From positions 62,001-126,000 of the forward strand of contig NZ_QPHL01000014.1 in assembly GCF_003335675.1 (NCBI RefSeq): DNA of 64,000 nt, read 5' to 3'. The notes below the pieces were generated by a model, which did no database searches, had not been told where the DNA came from, and saw only the letters and a list, made by a program, of their open reading frames with translations. Positions 25,700-35,391 of the stretch are shown in pieces. Position numbers and translations under genes: made by a program. The DNA is from Winogradskyella sp. KYW1333. Lineage in GTDB: Bacteria; Bacteroidota; Bacteroidia; Flavobacteriales; Flavobacteriaceae. Positions within the stretch are counted from its first letter, which is position 1, and each line of letters starts with the position of its first letter.

Positions 25700-26536
25700 A
25701 TGAAAAAACAACTACTAGTTTTTATGCTCATGATTGCGATTGTACCTGGAGCATTTTCTCAATCAACTGAAAAAATAAAAGGTGATCGAAATGTCACCAT
25801 TAAGCAGACTTTTATTGAGGATTTTGAAACTTTAATTGTCAATGGCGATTTTGCAATTGAAGTAGTATACAACAGTAAACCTTCAGTACAGATTGAAGTA
25901 GATGATAATTTACATGATGTTATACAGATTTCAGTTAAAGATGGTACACTTTCATTTATACAAACAAGGAGGATTGCATCAAAAAAGAAACTGAGTATTA
26001 CTGTGAATTATGGTGATGCACTTCAAAATATTGAAGTTAAAGGAAATGGCGAGATCAGGTCTTTAACCTCAATGGAACTTAGTGATGTTACTTTAAAAAC
26101 ATCAGATAATTCTAGAGCATATTTAAATATAAATTCTAGATCTTTTGATTATAAAAGTTACGGCAAGTCAAAAACAAGATTAAACCTAACATCAGATTCT
26201 ACAAAAGTTGAGTTAAGTGATACCAGTAAATTAGATGCCTTAATTAAAAGTAGGATTGCAGATTTTGATCTATCTCAACGTTCTGACGCCGCAATTGAAG
26301 GTGTTTCAGATACTTCAATAATTCGCGTTGATAATTTTTCAAACTTTACAGGTATAAAATTTGATGTTAAAAATGTTGAAGCTAGTTTAATGGACAATAG
26401 CGATATCACAATTTCTGTTGAAGAGAATATTACTATCGGTGCATCAGGCAATAGTGAAATTTATTTATATGGTAATCCTGCAGTTACAATAACTAAATTT
26501 GAAGACACAGCTAAACTCCAAAAGAAAAAGCGATAA
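25700..26536 (+). CDS. DUF2807 domain-containing secreted protein
   Basis: The 278-residue protein has a Sec signal peptide (MKKQLLVFMLMIAIVPGAFSQ) and a DUF2807 domain (about 40-260) with FIEDFETLIVNGDFAIEVVY and a beta-solenoid-like body, but without the regular SGSD ladder of its upstream neighbour. It has its own promoter box and terminator, so it is transcribed separately from the PadR-PspC unit. It is probably periplasmic or cell-surface; its function is unknown. Confidence 0.83.
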   Translation: MKKQLLVFMLMIAIVPGAFSQSTEKIKGDRNVTIKQTFIEDFETLIVNGDFAIEVVYNSKPSVQIEVDDNLHDVIQISVKDGTLSFIQTRRIASKKKLSITVNYGDALQNIEVKGNGEIRSLTSMELSDVTLKTSDNSRAYLNINSRSFDYKSYGKSKTRLNLTSDSTKVELSDTSKLDALIKSRIADFDLSQRSDAAIEGVSDTSIIRVDNFSNFTGIKFDVKNVEASLMDNSDITISVEENITIGASGNSEIYLYGNPAVTITKFEDTAKLQKKKR

Positions 26537-26553
26537 ATAATTACATTTAAATA

Positions 26554-26583
26554 AAAAAGCCAAAGTCAAAACTTCGGCTTTTT
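26554..26583. terminator. Bidirectional terminator between DUF2807 and trxB
   Basis: Arms AAAAAGCC and GGCTTTTT (extended by CTT with one mismatch) flank a short loop. A and T runs on both sides suit termination of both convergent genes. Confidence 0.8.
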
Positions 26584-26603
26584 CATTATTAGTATTATAA
26601 TTT

Positions 26604-27587
26604 CTAATTATATGTTGATGTCGAGACTTCAAAATCTGCTTCTTTTGCTGCCAAGTAGCGCTCTGCATCTAGTGCGGCCATACAACCTGTGCCTGCAGCG
26701 GTTATAGCCTGTCTATAAACATGGTCCGCCGCATCACCACTAACAAATACACCTTCTATATTTGTTTTACTAGTACCAGGTTCTGCGTTTATTATATAAC
26801 CTGTTTCATCTAAGTCTAAATATTCTTTGAAAATATCGGTATTTGGTTTGTGACCAATCGCAACAAAAAATCCAGTCGCAGGAATATCAAAAACTTCTCC
26901 TGAAACTTTATTCTTAGCTCTTACTCCTGTAACAACCTGTCCATCACCTAAAACTTCTACCGTTTCAGTATTTAATAAAATTTCAATATTCTCTGTATTT
27001 CTAACACGTGATTCCATTATTTTAGATGCTCTAAATTCATGACGTCTAACAAGCATTGTCACCTTTTTACAAAGATTTGATAGATAATGTGCTTCCTCAC
27101 AAGCTGAATCTCCTGCCCCAACAATGACAACATCTTGGTTTCTGTAAAAGAAACCGTCACAAACAGCACAAGCAGATACACCACCACCCAATCGAAGGTA
27201 TTTCTGTTCAGAAGGTAATCCTAAGTATTTTGCAGATGCTCCTGTAGATATAATTATTGTAGATGCGTGGATTTCTTTTTCATCATTTACCCAAACCTTG
27301 TGTACATCTCCGGAAAAATCAACTTTTGTTATCCAACCATAGCGTACATCTGTCCCAAATCGTTCAGCTTGCTTTTGAAGTTGAATCATCATTTCAGGAC
27401 CAGTTATCCCATCTGGATAACCTGGAAAATTCTCCACATCATTCGTTGTCGTTAATTGTCCACCAGGTTGCTCTCCTTGATATAAAACAGGTTCCAAATT
27501 TGCTCTAGATGCATAAATGGCAGCTGTGTAACCTGCAGGTCCAGAACCTATGATTAGGCATTTAACTTTTTCTATCGTATCAGACAT
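26604..27587 (-). CDS. trxB: Thioredoxin-disulfide reductase
   Basis: From the ATG at 27587 the protein is 327 residues (MSDTIEKVKCLIIGSGPAGY). It has the FAD GxGxxG motif (14-19), the redox-active CAVC at 140-143, the NADPH-binding GAGDSACEEA region (about 162-171) and the C-terminal FVSGDAADHVYRQAITAAGTG block. An upstream in-frame start adding nine residues lies inside the promoter region and is rejected. It reduces thioredoxin with NADPH in the cytoplasm. A perfect -7 box lies upstream. Confidence 0.95.
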   Translation of the reverse strand: MSDTIEKVKCLIIGSGPAGYTAAIYASRANLEPVLYQGEQPGGQLTTTNDVENFPGYPDGITGPEMMIQLQKQAERFGTDVRYGWITKVDFSGDVHKVWVNDEKEIHASTIIISTGASAKYLGLPSEQKYLRLGGGVSACAVCDGFFYRNQDVVIVGAGDSACEEAHYLSNLCKKVTMLVRRHEFRASKIMESRVRNTENIEILLNTETVEVLGDGQVVTGVRAKNKVSGEVFDIPATGFFVAIGHKPNTDIFKEYLDLDETGYIINAEPGTSKTNIEGVFVSGDAADHVYRQAITAAGTGCMAALDAERYLAAKEADFEVSTSTYN

Positions 27588-27611
27588 ATATTCGTTTATT
27601 TTACTGTTTAG

Positions 27612-27619
27612 CAAAAGTA
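27612..27619 (-). promoter_or_regulatory. Putative -7 promoter box for trxB
   Basis: On the minus strand the octamer reads TACTTTTG, a perfect TAnnTTTG match, 24 bases before the trxB ATG at 27587. It supports the shorter start. Confidence 0.55.
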
Positions 27620-27704
27620 GGATTTTTGTCTAAATCCTTACACAGAAGTTATTAACACTACCTATGCCATTATAAAATTGAAAAATACCACATAATTCTG
27701 TGTT

Positions 27705-27712
27705 TATTTTTG
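27705..27712 (+). promoter_or_regulatory. Putative -7 promoter box for the 27750 lipoprotein gene
   Basis: TATTTTTG is a perfect TAnnTTTG match 37 bases before the ATG at 27750. A TTG at 27678-27680 lies 24 bases upstream, slightly longer than the usual spacing. Confidence 0.5.
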
Positions 27713-27749
27713 TAATTTATAAGGGTTTAACAGCTAAATCATCAGGATC

Positions 27750-28229
27750 ATGAAAATTAAGTTTATCATTATTTGCCTCCTTTTTGTGTTTATATCTTCA
27801 TGCAGGGATAATGCAGAAAGTACTTCAGATACCATAGAAAATACAGAAGCTATAGTTACCATAAAAAACGGACTTAAAGGTGCTTGGGAGTTAAAAGGGT
27901 TTTATAACTATCAAGATAATGTTGTTGTAGATTCATTCGAAAACAATACTCTATCAAGACAGATTAAAATGTACACTGACACGAAAGTAATGTGGTGCAA
28001 ACTACTAAAAACAGATTCAATTGAATTTTTTGGGTATGGTTCTTATACCTATGATGACAAAGTTCTTACTGAAATTCTAGAATTTGGATCAGCGTTTATG
28101 AATGAGGTAATTGAAGAGCAACAAGAATTTGTGTTTCAATTTATAATAGGGCCAGATCGCTTTGAGCAAATTGAAATTGATGAAGATGGTAATCGTATTT
28201 ACTCTGAAAATTATGTCAGGATAGAATAA
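27750..28229 (+). CDS. Lipocalin-like lipoprotein of unknown function
   Basis: The 159-residue protein has a lipoprotein signal (FVFISSCRDN, Cys18) and a compact body opening with GLKGAWELKGFYNYQDN and rich in beta strands, reminiscent of the small lipocalin-like lipoproteins of Bacteroidota (a G.W.l.g motif near the start). I cannot assign a named family. It is a single gene divergent from trxB with its own promoter box. Confidence 0.65.
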   Translation: MKIKFIIICLLFVFISSCRDNAESTSDTIENTEAIVTIKNGLKGAWELKGFYNYQDNVVVDSFENNTLSRQIKMYTDTKVMWCKLLKTDSIEFFGYGSYTYDDKVLTEILEFGSAFMNEVIEEQQEFVFQFIIGPDRFEQIEIDEDGNRIYSENYVRIE

Positions 28230-28292
28230 AAACCCAACCATTACAGTTCAAAACAATTTAACAATTTTAGAAGAAAAGCTAACTTGAATGAA

Positions 28293-29081
28293 TTAGTTAT
28301 TAAAACTAAATTCATTTCTTATTTTTTCTGTGATAAACTTGAATCTGTATGTGCTAATTCTATGAACTATTCTTTTAAGTGCACTTGTACGTAACCAACC
28401 TTTACGATTATTAAATTTCTTTATATTTGAATCATTCATGAGATGATTTTCTCCGTTGGCTACGCTATAAATACCCCCATAAAATGGAAGAACAGAAAGA
28501 TTAATGTCATTATTAAGGACAGTCAACCTATGATCAAAATATAAAATTGGATCTACTTCAAAGAAATACTTTAAATAATTAGGCTTTACAATTACAGAAC
28601 TTCCACATAAATAACTGAACTTACGTGTTGATATTAAAAAGTTTCTACCGTCCATGTGAATAAAACCTCTTTTTATGTACCAACCAGGAACATCATTTTT
28701 ACTTTGATTAATATGAGCCGCTATTCGATTACTTATATAATCGTCTGAATCAACAGTCATTATATAATCCGTATTGAAATTTTCTAAGGCATAAGCAGCA
28801 CCAATTTTAAGCTTTTTGCCCTTGTCAATTTCTCTTCTTATGTTTATATTTTTATTGCTTTCTTTTTCTCCCTTGATAGGAGGTTCAAATTCGACTTGAA
28901 CAAAATGAATATTTTTGTGAGTAAAGTCTAATACAGGTATTTCATGGCAAACTGCCACAACTTTAAAGTCTTGATCCGTCTGATTACATATAGATTTTAA
29001 TGTAGCCTCAAATAATTTACAAAAACTAGGCCAATCACTAGACACTCTCTCACTCTTAACTGGAACAATAAACGTCAACAT
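28293..29081 (-). CDS. Family 2 glycosyltransferase
   Basis: The 262-residue protein opens MLTFIVPVKSERVSSDWPSF and contains GAAYALENFNTDYIMTVDSDDYIS with the DxD-type motif (about 110-118: VDSDD), the nucleotide-sugar and metal-binding site of GT-A enzymes. The C-terminal part (from about 210) is basic. There is no membrane segment, so it is peripheral or soluble. It stands alone and not in a polysaccharide cluster, so its acceptor is unknown. Confidence 0.8.
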   Translation of the reverse strand: MLTFIVPVKSERVSSDWPSFCKLFEATLKSICNQTDQDFKVVAVCHEIPVLDFTHKNIHFVQVEFEPPIKGEKESNKNINIRREIDKGKKLKIGAAYALENFNTDYIMTVDSDDYISNRIAAHINQSKNDVPGWYIKRGFIHMDGRNFLISTRKFSYLCGSSVIVKPNYLKYFFEVDPILYFDHRLTVLNNDINLSVLPFYGGIYSVANGENHLMNDSNIKKFNNRKGWLRTSALKRIVHRISTYRFKFITEKIRNEFSFNN

Positions 29082-29410
29082 AAATTATTTTCTAAAAAAT
29101 AAAACTAATAATATTATTCTCATGTTATTAATATATTCGGCTAAAAGACTCCATTAATTGATTATCTGTAACACGTCCAAATAAAAATATTTTATCTTAT
29201 TTTCAATTCAGACTAAAGGCAAAATTTAGAACTTGAATAAGTTGCAACCAATTTTTATTTAAACTAATACACCTTTTTAAAATAAACAAGGTTCTATATG
29301 ACTTCTATTATAAATTATTAAAATAAAATTTGACAATTTAGCCCTCCTAAATAATGTGATTTTTAATATTGACTACTTTACAATTAGACACTTTAAAAAA
29401 ATAGAATAAA
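29082..29410. other. Intergenic region without a recognisable gene
   Basis: This very A+T-rich stretch lies upstream of the GT2 gene and downstream of tRNA-Pro. The only point noted is a 16-base segment (29155-29170) identical to 4164-4179, in both cases encoding TDNQL on the minus strand near the end of a short open frame. No longer coding frame is supported. Confidence 0.4.
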
Positions 29411-29437
29411 AAAAACTCAGATGTTGCTGAGCTTTTT
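29411..29437 (-). terminator. Terminator downstream of tRNA-Pro
   Basis: On the minus strand AAAGCTCAG and CTGAGTTTT pair, with one G-T wobble, around a six-base loop, followed by more T residues. It lies just after the 3' end of the tRNA gene. Confidence 0.75.
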
Positions 29438-29445
29438 CTTTTAAG

Positions 29446-29520
29446 TCGGGGTGGCAGGATTCGAACCTGCGACCTCCGCGTCCCAAACGCGGCGCGATAA
29501 CCGGGCTACGCTACACCCCG
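29446..29520 (-). tRNA. tRNA-Pro (anticodon TGG)
   Basis: The minus-strand sequence folds as a cloverleaf: acceptor CGGGGTG/CACCCCG, a D arm, anticodon stem CCGCG/CGCGG with a seven-base loop TTTGGGA (anticodon TGG), and a T arm with GGTTCGAATCC. CCA is not encoded. The strongly G+C-rich stems stand out against the A+T-rich surroundings. A terminator follows it, and a perfect -7 box lies 26 bases upstream. Confidence 0.97.
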
Positions 29521-29545
29521 AAAAATGGTCATCAAATTTGGATTG

Positions 29546-29553
29546 CAAATATA
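29546..29553 (-). promoter_or_regulatory. Putative -7 promoter box for tRNA-Pro
   Basis: The minus strand reads TATATTTG, a perfect TAnnTTTG match, 25 bases before the tRNA 5' end at 29520. Confidence 0.55.
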
Positions 29554-29617
29554 TTATTTTTCTTTATAATCCAACAACAATTATCTAACTTTAGAAATTA
29601 ATTTAAGAATAAATTAA

Positions 29618-30721
29618 ATGATGAGATTCAAACCATTAATTCTGGCTTTAATACTAATAAGTACCATTGCTTGTGCTCAAGATAAGAATCCAAAAAACAA
29701 TGAAAATAGCCACAAAGTGGTAGTATCCGATTTAACCATTCCTTGGGGCTTTACTTTTTTACCTGACGGATCAATGCTTATAAATGAAAGAGCAGGACAA
29801 CTAGTTCATTTTAAAAATGGTGAGAAGATTGAAATTTCAGGATTACCTGATATATATGTCCGTGGCCAGGGAGGTTTAATGGATATTATATTACACCCTT
29901 ACTATAAAAATAATGGATGGATATATTTCTCATATGCTTCATCCATAGGTAAAGGAAATGGAGGAAACACAACTATAGCAAGAGCGAAACTTAGTAACAA
30001 AACACTTATTAATTTCGAAGTTCTCTATAAAGCAGAACCAAATTCGTCAGCTGGACAGCATTTTGGATCTCGACTTATTTTTGACAGCGAGGGTTATTTA
30101 TACTTCACAATTGGTGATAGAGGTAATAGAGACGTTAATCCTCAAGATATAACAAGGGATTGTGGTAAGGTATACCGAATAAACGATAATGGTTCCATAC
30201 CTAGAGACAATCCATTTATTAATTCATATAATGCTAAAAAAGCCATTTATTCTTATGGCCACAGAAACCCTCAAGGTATGACGCTACATCCCGAAACTAA
30301 AAAAATTTGGACCCATGAACATGGACCGAAAGGTGGTGATGAAATTAATATTATTAACAAGGGTAAAAATTATGGATGGCCCCTTATCAGCTACGGTGTA
30401 AATTATAGTGGAACAAAATTCACTGATATTACTGAAAAAGAGGGTATGGAGCAACCTTTTCATTATTGGGATCCGTCAATAGCACCAAGTGGAATGGCTT
30501 TTATAAATAGTGATAAATATGGTAACTGGAATGGCAATTTATTGATAGGCTCATTAAAATTTCAATATCTTAATATGTGTACACTTAAAAATGGGAAAAT
30601 AATTAAAGAAGAGCGACTCTTAGATGGTTTAGGAAGAATTAGAAGTATAGAACAAGGGCCTGATGGCTATATTTATGTAGGAATTGAAAATTTAGGAATT
30701 GTAAAATTATTGAGAGAATAA
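29618..30721 (+). CDS. PQQ-dependent sugar dehydrogenase (aldose dehydrogenase type)
   Basis: The 367-residue protein has a short signal ending with Cys at about 17 (STIACAQD), so it is either a lipoprotein or a cleaved periplasmic protein. It forms a six-bladed propeller of the GSDH/YliI type, with LTIPWGFTFLPDGSMLINER at the start, GQGGLMDIILHPYY, YSYGHRNPQGMTLHPETK and WTHEHGPKGGDEINII (about 227-242, the PQQ and calcium site region). It should oxidise aldose sugars in the periplasm with PQQ. No PQQ synthesis genes are in the window. Confidence 0.88.
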   Translation: MMRFKPLILALILISTIACAQDKNPKNNENSHKVVVSDLTIPWGFTFLPDGSMLINERAGQLVHFKNGEKIEISGLPDIYVRGQGGLMDIILHPYYKNNGWIYFSYASSIGKGNGGNTTIARAKLSNKTLINFEVLYKAEPNSSAGQHFGSRLIFDSEGYLYFTIGDRGNRDVNPQDITRDCGKVYRINDNGSIPRDNPFINSYNAKKAIYSYGHRNPQGMTLHPETKKIWTHEHGPKGGDEINIINKGKNYGWPLISYGVNYSGTKFTDITEKEGMEQPFHYWDPSIAPSGMAFINSDKYGNWNGNLLIGSLKFQYLNMCTLKNGKIIKEERLLDGLGRIRSIEQGPDGYIYVGIENLGIVKLLRE

Positions 30722-30781
30722 AAAATATTATATTACTATTCAAGAAGTGACATTTGTCATTATAATATATCCCTAAATACC

Positions 30782-30789
30782 TAACTTTG
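30782..30789 (+). promoter_or_regulatory. Putative -7 promoter box for the udk operon
   Basis: TAACTTTG is a perfect TAnnTTTG match 28 bases before the udk ATG at 30818. A TTTG at 30753-30756 lies 25 bases upstream and may be the -33 element, although the spacing is long. Confidence 0.55.
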
Positions 30790-30817
30790 TGCTTTACTAA
30801 TTTAATAATTTTATTTA

Positions 30818-31423
30818 ATGCTAATAATTGGAATTGCCGGTGGAACTGGCTGTGGTAAAACTACAGTAGTAGACACGATATTAAAAGAATTACCTGAAGG
30901 CGAAGTTGGTATTATCTCTCAAGATTCCTATTACAAAGACACCTCTCACCTTAGTTATGATGAGCGTGTTAAAATTAATTTTGACCACCCAAGATCAATC
31001 GATTTTGATTTGTTGGTAGACCATTTAAAACAACTTAAAGCTGGCAAAACAATTGAACAGCCTATTTATTCATTTGTTAAGCACAATAGAACAGGAGATA
31101 CTGTAAACACGCATCCCAGAAAAGTTATAATTGTAGAAGGTATATTAATACTTACCAACAAAGAATTACGTGATTTATTTGATATTAAAATATATGTACA
31201 TGCAGATTCAGACGAACGATTAATCCGTAGGCTTAAGCGTGACATAAGTGAGCGTGGTAGGGACATTGAAGAGGTTTTATCGCGTTATCAAAACACGTTA
31301 AAGCCAATGCATGAGCAGTTTATTGAACCAATGAAGAAATATGCAGACATAATAATCCCTAACAACAGATACAACACAGTAGCAGTAGATATTGTTAAAA
31401 CTATAATTAACGATAAATTGTAA
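30818..31423 (+). CDS. udk: Uridine kinase
   Basis: The 201-residue protein has the P-loop GGTGCGKTT (about 8-16), the QDSYYKD and NFDHPRSIDFDLL substrate motifs (about 40-70) and RRLKRDISERGRDIEEVL (the lid and uridine-binding region). The length is typical. It phosphorylates uridine and cytidine for pyrimidine salvage in the cytoplasm. Its stop overlaps the start of the divIC-like gene (TAATG), so it heads an operon that continues into the methylmalonyl-CoA mutase subunits. Confidence 0.95.
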   Translation: MLIIGIAGGTGCGKTTVVDTILKELPEGEVGIISQDSYYKDTSHLSYDERVKINFDHPRSIDFDLLVDHLKQLKAGKTIEQPIYSFVKHNRTGDTVNTHPRKVIIVEGILILTNKELRDLFDIKIYVHADSDERLIRRLKRDISERGRDIEEVLSRYQNTLKPMHEQFIEPMKKYADIIIPNNRYNTVAVDIVKTIINDKL

Positions 31424-31749
31424 TGGCAAAACTCAAATCTAAATACTTCAAACCATTTAAAAATATATACTTCATTGTATTATTAGGATTCGCAATATGG
31501 ATGCTATTCTTTGACGCCCATTCTTGGTTGTTTCACCATGAATTAAATACGGATATTAAAGAATTAGAATATCAGAAGCAACACTATAAAAATGAAATGG
31601 CTAAAGACAATAAAGCTATTAAAGAGTTAAGTACCGAAGAAGGTGTTGAACGCATGGCAAGAGAAACCTATAATATGAAAAAACCAAATGAAGATATTTA
31701 TATCATAGAATATGAAGATAGCATAGCAAAAAACAACCCAGATGAATAA
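31423..31749 (+). CDS. Septum formation initiator (FtsB/DivIC family)
   Basis: The 108-residue bitopic protein has one membrane helix (about 16-33), a coiled coil (about 42-68; LNTDIKELEYQKQHYKNEM) and the family-typical end EEGVERMARETYNMKKPNEDIYII. It should act in the divisome with FtsL- and FtsQ-like proteins in the periplasm. It overlaps udk by one base and the mutase small subunit by eight bases, so cell division and propionate metabolism genes share one transcript here. Confidence 0.87.
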   Translation: MAKLKSKYFKPFKNIYFIVLLGFAIWMLFFDAHSWLFHHELNTDIKELEYQKQHYKNEMAKDNKAIKELSTEEGVERMARETYNMKKPNEDIYIIEYEDSIAKNNPDE

Positions 31750-33109
31750 GACGTTATTTAATGAGTTTGAGGGAGTATCCTCAAAGGCTTGGAAACAAAA
31801 AATACAAGTAGACCTCAAAGGCGCTGATTATAATGATACTCTGATCTGGAATACTAACGATGGTATAGATGTTAAACCATTTTATCACTCAGATGAATTA
31901 AGTGAGTTACCCGAAGTATCATTAAGTCAAGCAACTAATTGGATGATTTGTCAACACATCGTTGTAAAAGAGACGATTGAGGCTAATAAAACTGCCAAGG
32001 ACGCAATTAAAAGAGGAGCTGAAAGTCTCATTGTAGAAATTAAGAACGAATCAACGGATGTTGTTGAACTATTGCAAGGTCTAGATACCATAAACATTCC
32101 AATCTTTATTAAAACTAGATTTTTATCCAACGACTTTGTTCAAAAATATTTCAGCAAGTTAGGGAGCACTATTGTATTCCTTAATGATATCATCGGGAAT
32201 TTATCAAAAACAGGGAACTGGTTTGAGTCTCTAAAGGCAGACCATATCAAATTTGAATCTATTGTTAAAGCTACGAATCAAATTACAGTTGATTTGAGTT
32301 TGTATCAAAATGCAGGTGCAAATAATATTCAACAATTAGCTTATGCATTATCACACGCAAACGAATATTTAAATCATTTTGATACTATTCTTGATTCGGA
32401 TGCGAAAAAATCACTTCAACTTATATTTAAAGTAAGTGTTGGTTCTAATTATTTCTTTGAGATTGCTAAGCTCAGAGCCTTACGTGAAATATGGTCTGTT
32501 TTAGCAACAGAGTATAATGTAAATACTAGTTGCACCATATTGGCAACTCCTAGTAAACGTAACAAAACAATTTACGATTATAACGTGAATTTGTTACGTA
32601 CCACAACAGAATGCATGAGTGCTATTTTAGGTGGTGCTGATGTAATCTATAATTTACCATATGACAGCCTATATCATGAATCTAATGAGTTTGGTAATAG
32701 AATTTCAAGAAATCAATTATTGGTAATTAAAAAGGAGAGCTACTTAGATAAGGTAAATAATCCTTCTGACGGCGCTTACTATATTGAATCATTAACCAAT
32801 CAAATGGGTGATAAAGCTATTAATCTTTTCAAGGAGATTGAAAGCAATGGAGGGTTTTTAACACAATTAAAATCAGGTACTATTCAAAGGAAAATAAAAG
32901 ATAGTGCAAAACAAGAACAAGAAGATTTTGATTTTGGAAAACTTGTTTTATTAGGTACAAATAAGCACCCAAACACTAACGATAAAATGAAAGATAATCT
33001 TGAAAAAAGTCCTTTCTTATCTAAAGTATCAAGAAAAACTTTAATTGAACCAATTATTGAGAAAAGATTATCTGAAAAATTGGAAATCAGTAGATTAAAT
33101 AAAGAATAG
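31742..33109 (+). CDS. mutA: Methylmalonyl-CoA mutase, small subunit
   Basis: The 455-residue protein is the non-catalytic partner of the mutase: a TIM-barrel-type MM_CoA_mutase domain with VGSNYFFEIAKLRALREIWSVL (about 238-259) and YDSLYHESNEFGNRISRNQLLVI late in the protein. It lacks the C-terminal B12-binding domain present in longer MutA proteins, so it is shorter than the roughly 620-residue actinobacterial type, as is usual in Flavobacteriia. It lies 52 bases upstream of the large subunit, with which it should form the heterodimer. Confidence 0.88.
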   Translation: MNKTLFNEFEGVSSKAWKQKIQVDLKGADYNDTLIWNTNDGIDVKPFYHSDELSELPEVSLSQATNWMICQHIVVKETIEANKTAKDAIKRGAESLIVEIKNESTDVVELLQGLDTINIPIFIKTRFLSNDFVQKYFSKLGSTIVFLNDIIGNLSKTGNWFESLKADHIKFESIVKATNQITVDLSLYQNAGANNIQQLAYALSHANEYLNHFDTILDSDAKKSLQLIFKVSVGSNYFFEIAKLRALREIWSVLATEYNVNTSCTILATPSKRNKTIYDYNVNLLRTTTECMSAILGGADVIYNLPYDSLYHESNEFGNRISRNQLLVIKKESYLDKVNNPSDGAYYIESLTNQMGDKAINLFKEIESNGGFLTQLKSGTIQRKIKDSAKQEQEDFDFGKLVLLGTNKHPNTNDKMKDNLEKSPFLSKVSRKTLIEPIIEKRLSEKLEISRLNKE

Positions 33110-33161
33110 TTATTGGTATTGATAAAATCTATAGTGTATTTTTATCTAAAATTTCACAATA

Positions 33162-35285
33162 ATGAGCAGAAAAAACATACAGCATATCAATCTTAAAAAA
33201 AGAGTTCCTCAGGGCACGAATTCAGATGTGTCAAAATTCAAAACCGCGGAAAATATTGATGTAAAATCGACCTATTCTAAAGAGGATATTAAGGATTTTA
33301 AACATCTTGATTACGTTGCTGGTATCGCACCTAATCTGCGCGGTCCATATTCAACAATGTATGTAAGACGACCTTGGACCATAAGACAATATGCTGGGTT
33401 CTCTACTGCCGAAGAAAGCAATGCATTTTACAGACGAAATTTAGCTGCTGGCCAAAAAGGATTGTCCGTTGCATTTGATTTAGCAACCCATAGAGGTTAT
33501 GATTCTGACCATGAACGTGTTGTAGGTGATGTTGGCAAGGCTGGTGTAGCCATAGACTCGGTTGAAGACATGAAAGTTCTTTTCGACCAAATCCCTCTAA
33601 GTAAAATGTCTGTGTCGATGACAATGAATGGTGCTGTTTTACCAATTATGGCCTTTTATATTGTCACAGCAGAAGAGCAAGGTGTTAAACCGGAACAATT
33701 AGCAGGTACTATTCAAAATGATATCCTTAAGGAATTCATGGTACGAAACACCTACATTTACCCCCCTAAACCATCCATGAAAATTATATCAGACATTTTT
33801 GAATATACTAGTCAAAATATGCCTCGATTTAATAGTATAAGTATATCTGGCTACCACATGCAAGAAGCTGGAGCGACTTGTGACATTGAATTAGCCTATA
33901 CGCTTGCTGACGGACTGGAATATATAAGAAAAGGACTGGAAGCTGGTATGGATATAGATACCTTTGCTCCTAGACTTTCATTCTTCTGGGCTATAGGAAT
34001 GAATCACTTTATGGAAATTGCAAAAATGCGTGCAGCGCGTATGCTATGGGCTAAATTGGTAAAACAATTCAATCCCAAGAATCCAAAATCATTGACATTG
34101 CGCACACACAGTCAAACATCCGGTTGGAGCTTAACAGAACAAGACCCTTTTAACAATGTGGCAAGAACTTGTATTGAGGCTGCGGCTGCTGCATTTGGTG
34201 GTACACAAAGTTTACACACCAATGCATTAGACGAAGCGATTGCACTACCTACCGATTTCTCTGCGAGGATAGCAAGAAATACACAGATTTATCTGCAAGA
34301 AGAAACACATATAACCAAAACTGTAGATCCTTGGGCTGGAAGTTATTACGTAGAAAGCCTAACCAATGAAATTGCCCATAAAGCTTGGAAACTTATTGAA
34401 GAAGTTGAAGAATTAGGCGGAATGACTAAGGCTATTGAAGCAGGCATTCCAAAACTTAGAATTGAAGAAGCCGCTGCTAGAAAACAGGCTAGAATAGATT
34501 CTGGACAAGATATAATCGTAGGTGTTAATGCATATCAGTTAGAACAAGAGGACCCGCTGCATATTTTAGAAGTAGATAATCAGACTGTTAGAAATCAACA
34601 AATAGAACGATTAGATAAGTTAAAGGCAGAGCGTAATAGGAAAGATGTTGAGGCTGCATTGAAAAAATTAACTGAAGCTGCTAAATCAGGACATGAAAAT
34701 TTACTAGATTTGGCAGTAGGTGCAGCAAGAAAACGCGCAACTTTAGGTGAAATAAGTGATGCGCTAGAAGCAGAATTTGGACGTTACAAAGCACAAATTA
34801 AATCTTTTTCAGGAGTGTATAGTAAAGAAATCAAAGATGATAAAAGCTTTATAAAAGCAAGGGAATTAGCTGATAAGTTTGCTGAGCAAGACGGTCGCAG
34901 ACCTCGTATTATGATTGCCAAAATGGGACAAGACGGTCATGATAGAGGTGCTAAAGTAGTGGCAACAGGCTATGCTGATGTTGGCTTTGATGTAGATATT
35001 GGCCCTCTCTTTCAAACACCAAAAGAAGCAGCGAAGCAAGCGGTAGAAAATGATGTACATATACTTGGAGTTTCTTCGTTGGCAGCTGGCCACAAAACAC
35101 TAGTCCCTCAAGTTATTGAAGAATTAAAATCTTACGGAAGAGATGATATTATGGTTATTGTTGGAGGTGTAATCCCTAAGCAAGACTACAAATTTTTATT
35201 CGATACCGGTGCAGTAGCTGTATTTGGACCAGGAACTAAGATAAGTGAGGCTGCAATTCAAATTTTAGAGATATTAATAGCTTAA
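33162..35285 (+). CDS. scpA: Methylmalonyl-CoA mutase, large (catalytic) subunit
   Basis: The 707-residue protein has the catalytic barrel ([20 protein letters not shown], with the substrate-binding [10 protein letters not shown] region at about 69-78; [20 protein letters not shown]) and a C-terminal B12-binding domain with [13 protein letters not shown] (about 591-603), where His593 replaces the dimethylbenzimidazole ligand of cobalt. It interconverts succinyl-CoA and methylmalonyl-CoA. No riboswitch precedes the operon, in contrast to the B12 receptor at 61-63 kb. Confidence 0.95.
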   Translation: MSRKNIQHINLKKRVPQGTNSDVSKFKTAENIDVKSTYSKEDIKDFKHLDYVAGIAPNLRGPYSTMYVRRPWTIRQYAGFSTAEESNAFYRRNLAAGQKGLSVAFDLATHRGYDSDHERVVGDVGKAGVAIDSVEDMKVLFDQIPLSKMSVSMTMNGAVLPIMAFYIVTAEEQGVKPEQLAGTIQNDILKEFMVRNTYIYPPKPSMKIISDIFEYTSQNMPRFNSISISGYHMQEAGATCDIELAYTLADGLEYIRKGLEAGMDIDTFAPRLSFFWAIGMNHFMEIAKMRAARMLWAKLVKQFNPKNPKSLTLRTHSQTSGWSLTEQDPFNNVARTCIEAAAAAFGGTQSLHTNALDEAIALPTDFSARIARNTQIYLQEETHITKTVDPWAGSYYVESLTNEIAHKAWKLIEEVEELGGMTKAIEAGIPKLRIEEAAARKQARIDSGQDIIVGVNAYQLEQEDPLHILEVDNQTVRNQQIERLDKLKAERNRKDVEAALKKLTEAAKSGHENLLDLAVGAARKRATLGEISDALEAEFGRYKAQIKSFSGVYSKEIKDDKSFIKARELADKFAEQDGRRPRIMIAKMGQDGHDRGAKVVATGYADVGFDVDIGPLFQTPKEAAKQAVENDVHILGVSSLAAGHKTLVPQVIEELKSYGRDDIMVIVGGVIPKQDYKFLFDTGAVAVFGPGTKISEAAIQILEILIA

Positions 35286-35391
35286 CAATTGTAAATTATT
35301 CAAAAAAATAAAGGATAACCTGTTAACAACTTCCGTTTTCAAAACCCATAATTAATTGTATTTTTAAACCCTATTAAAACCAAATCATTTA

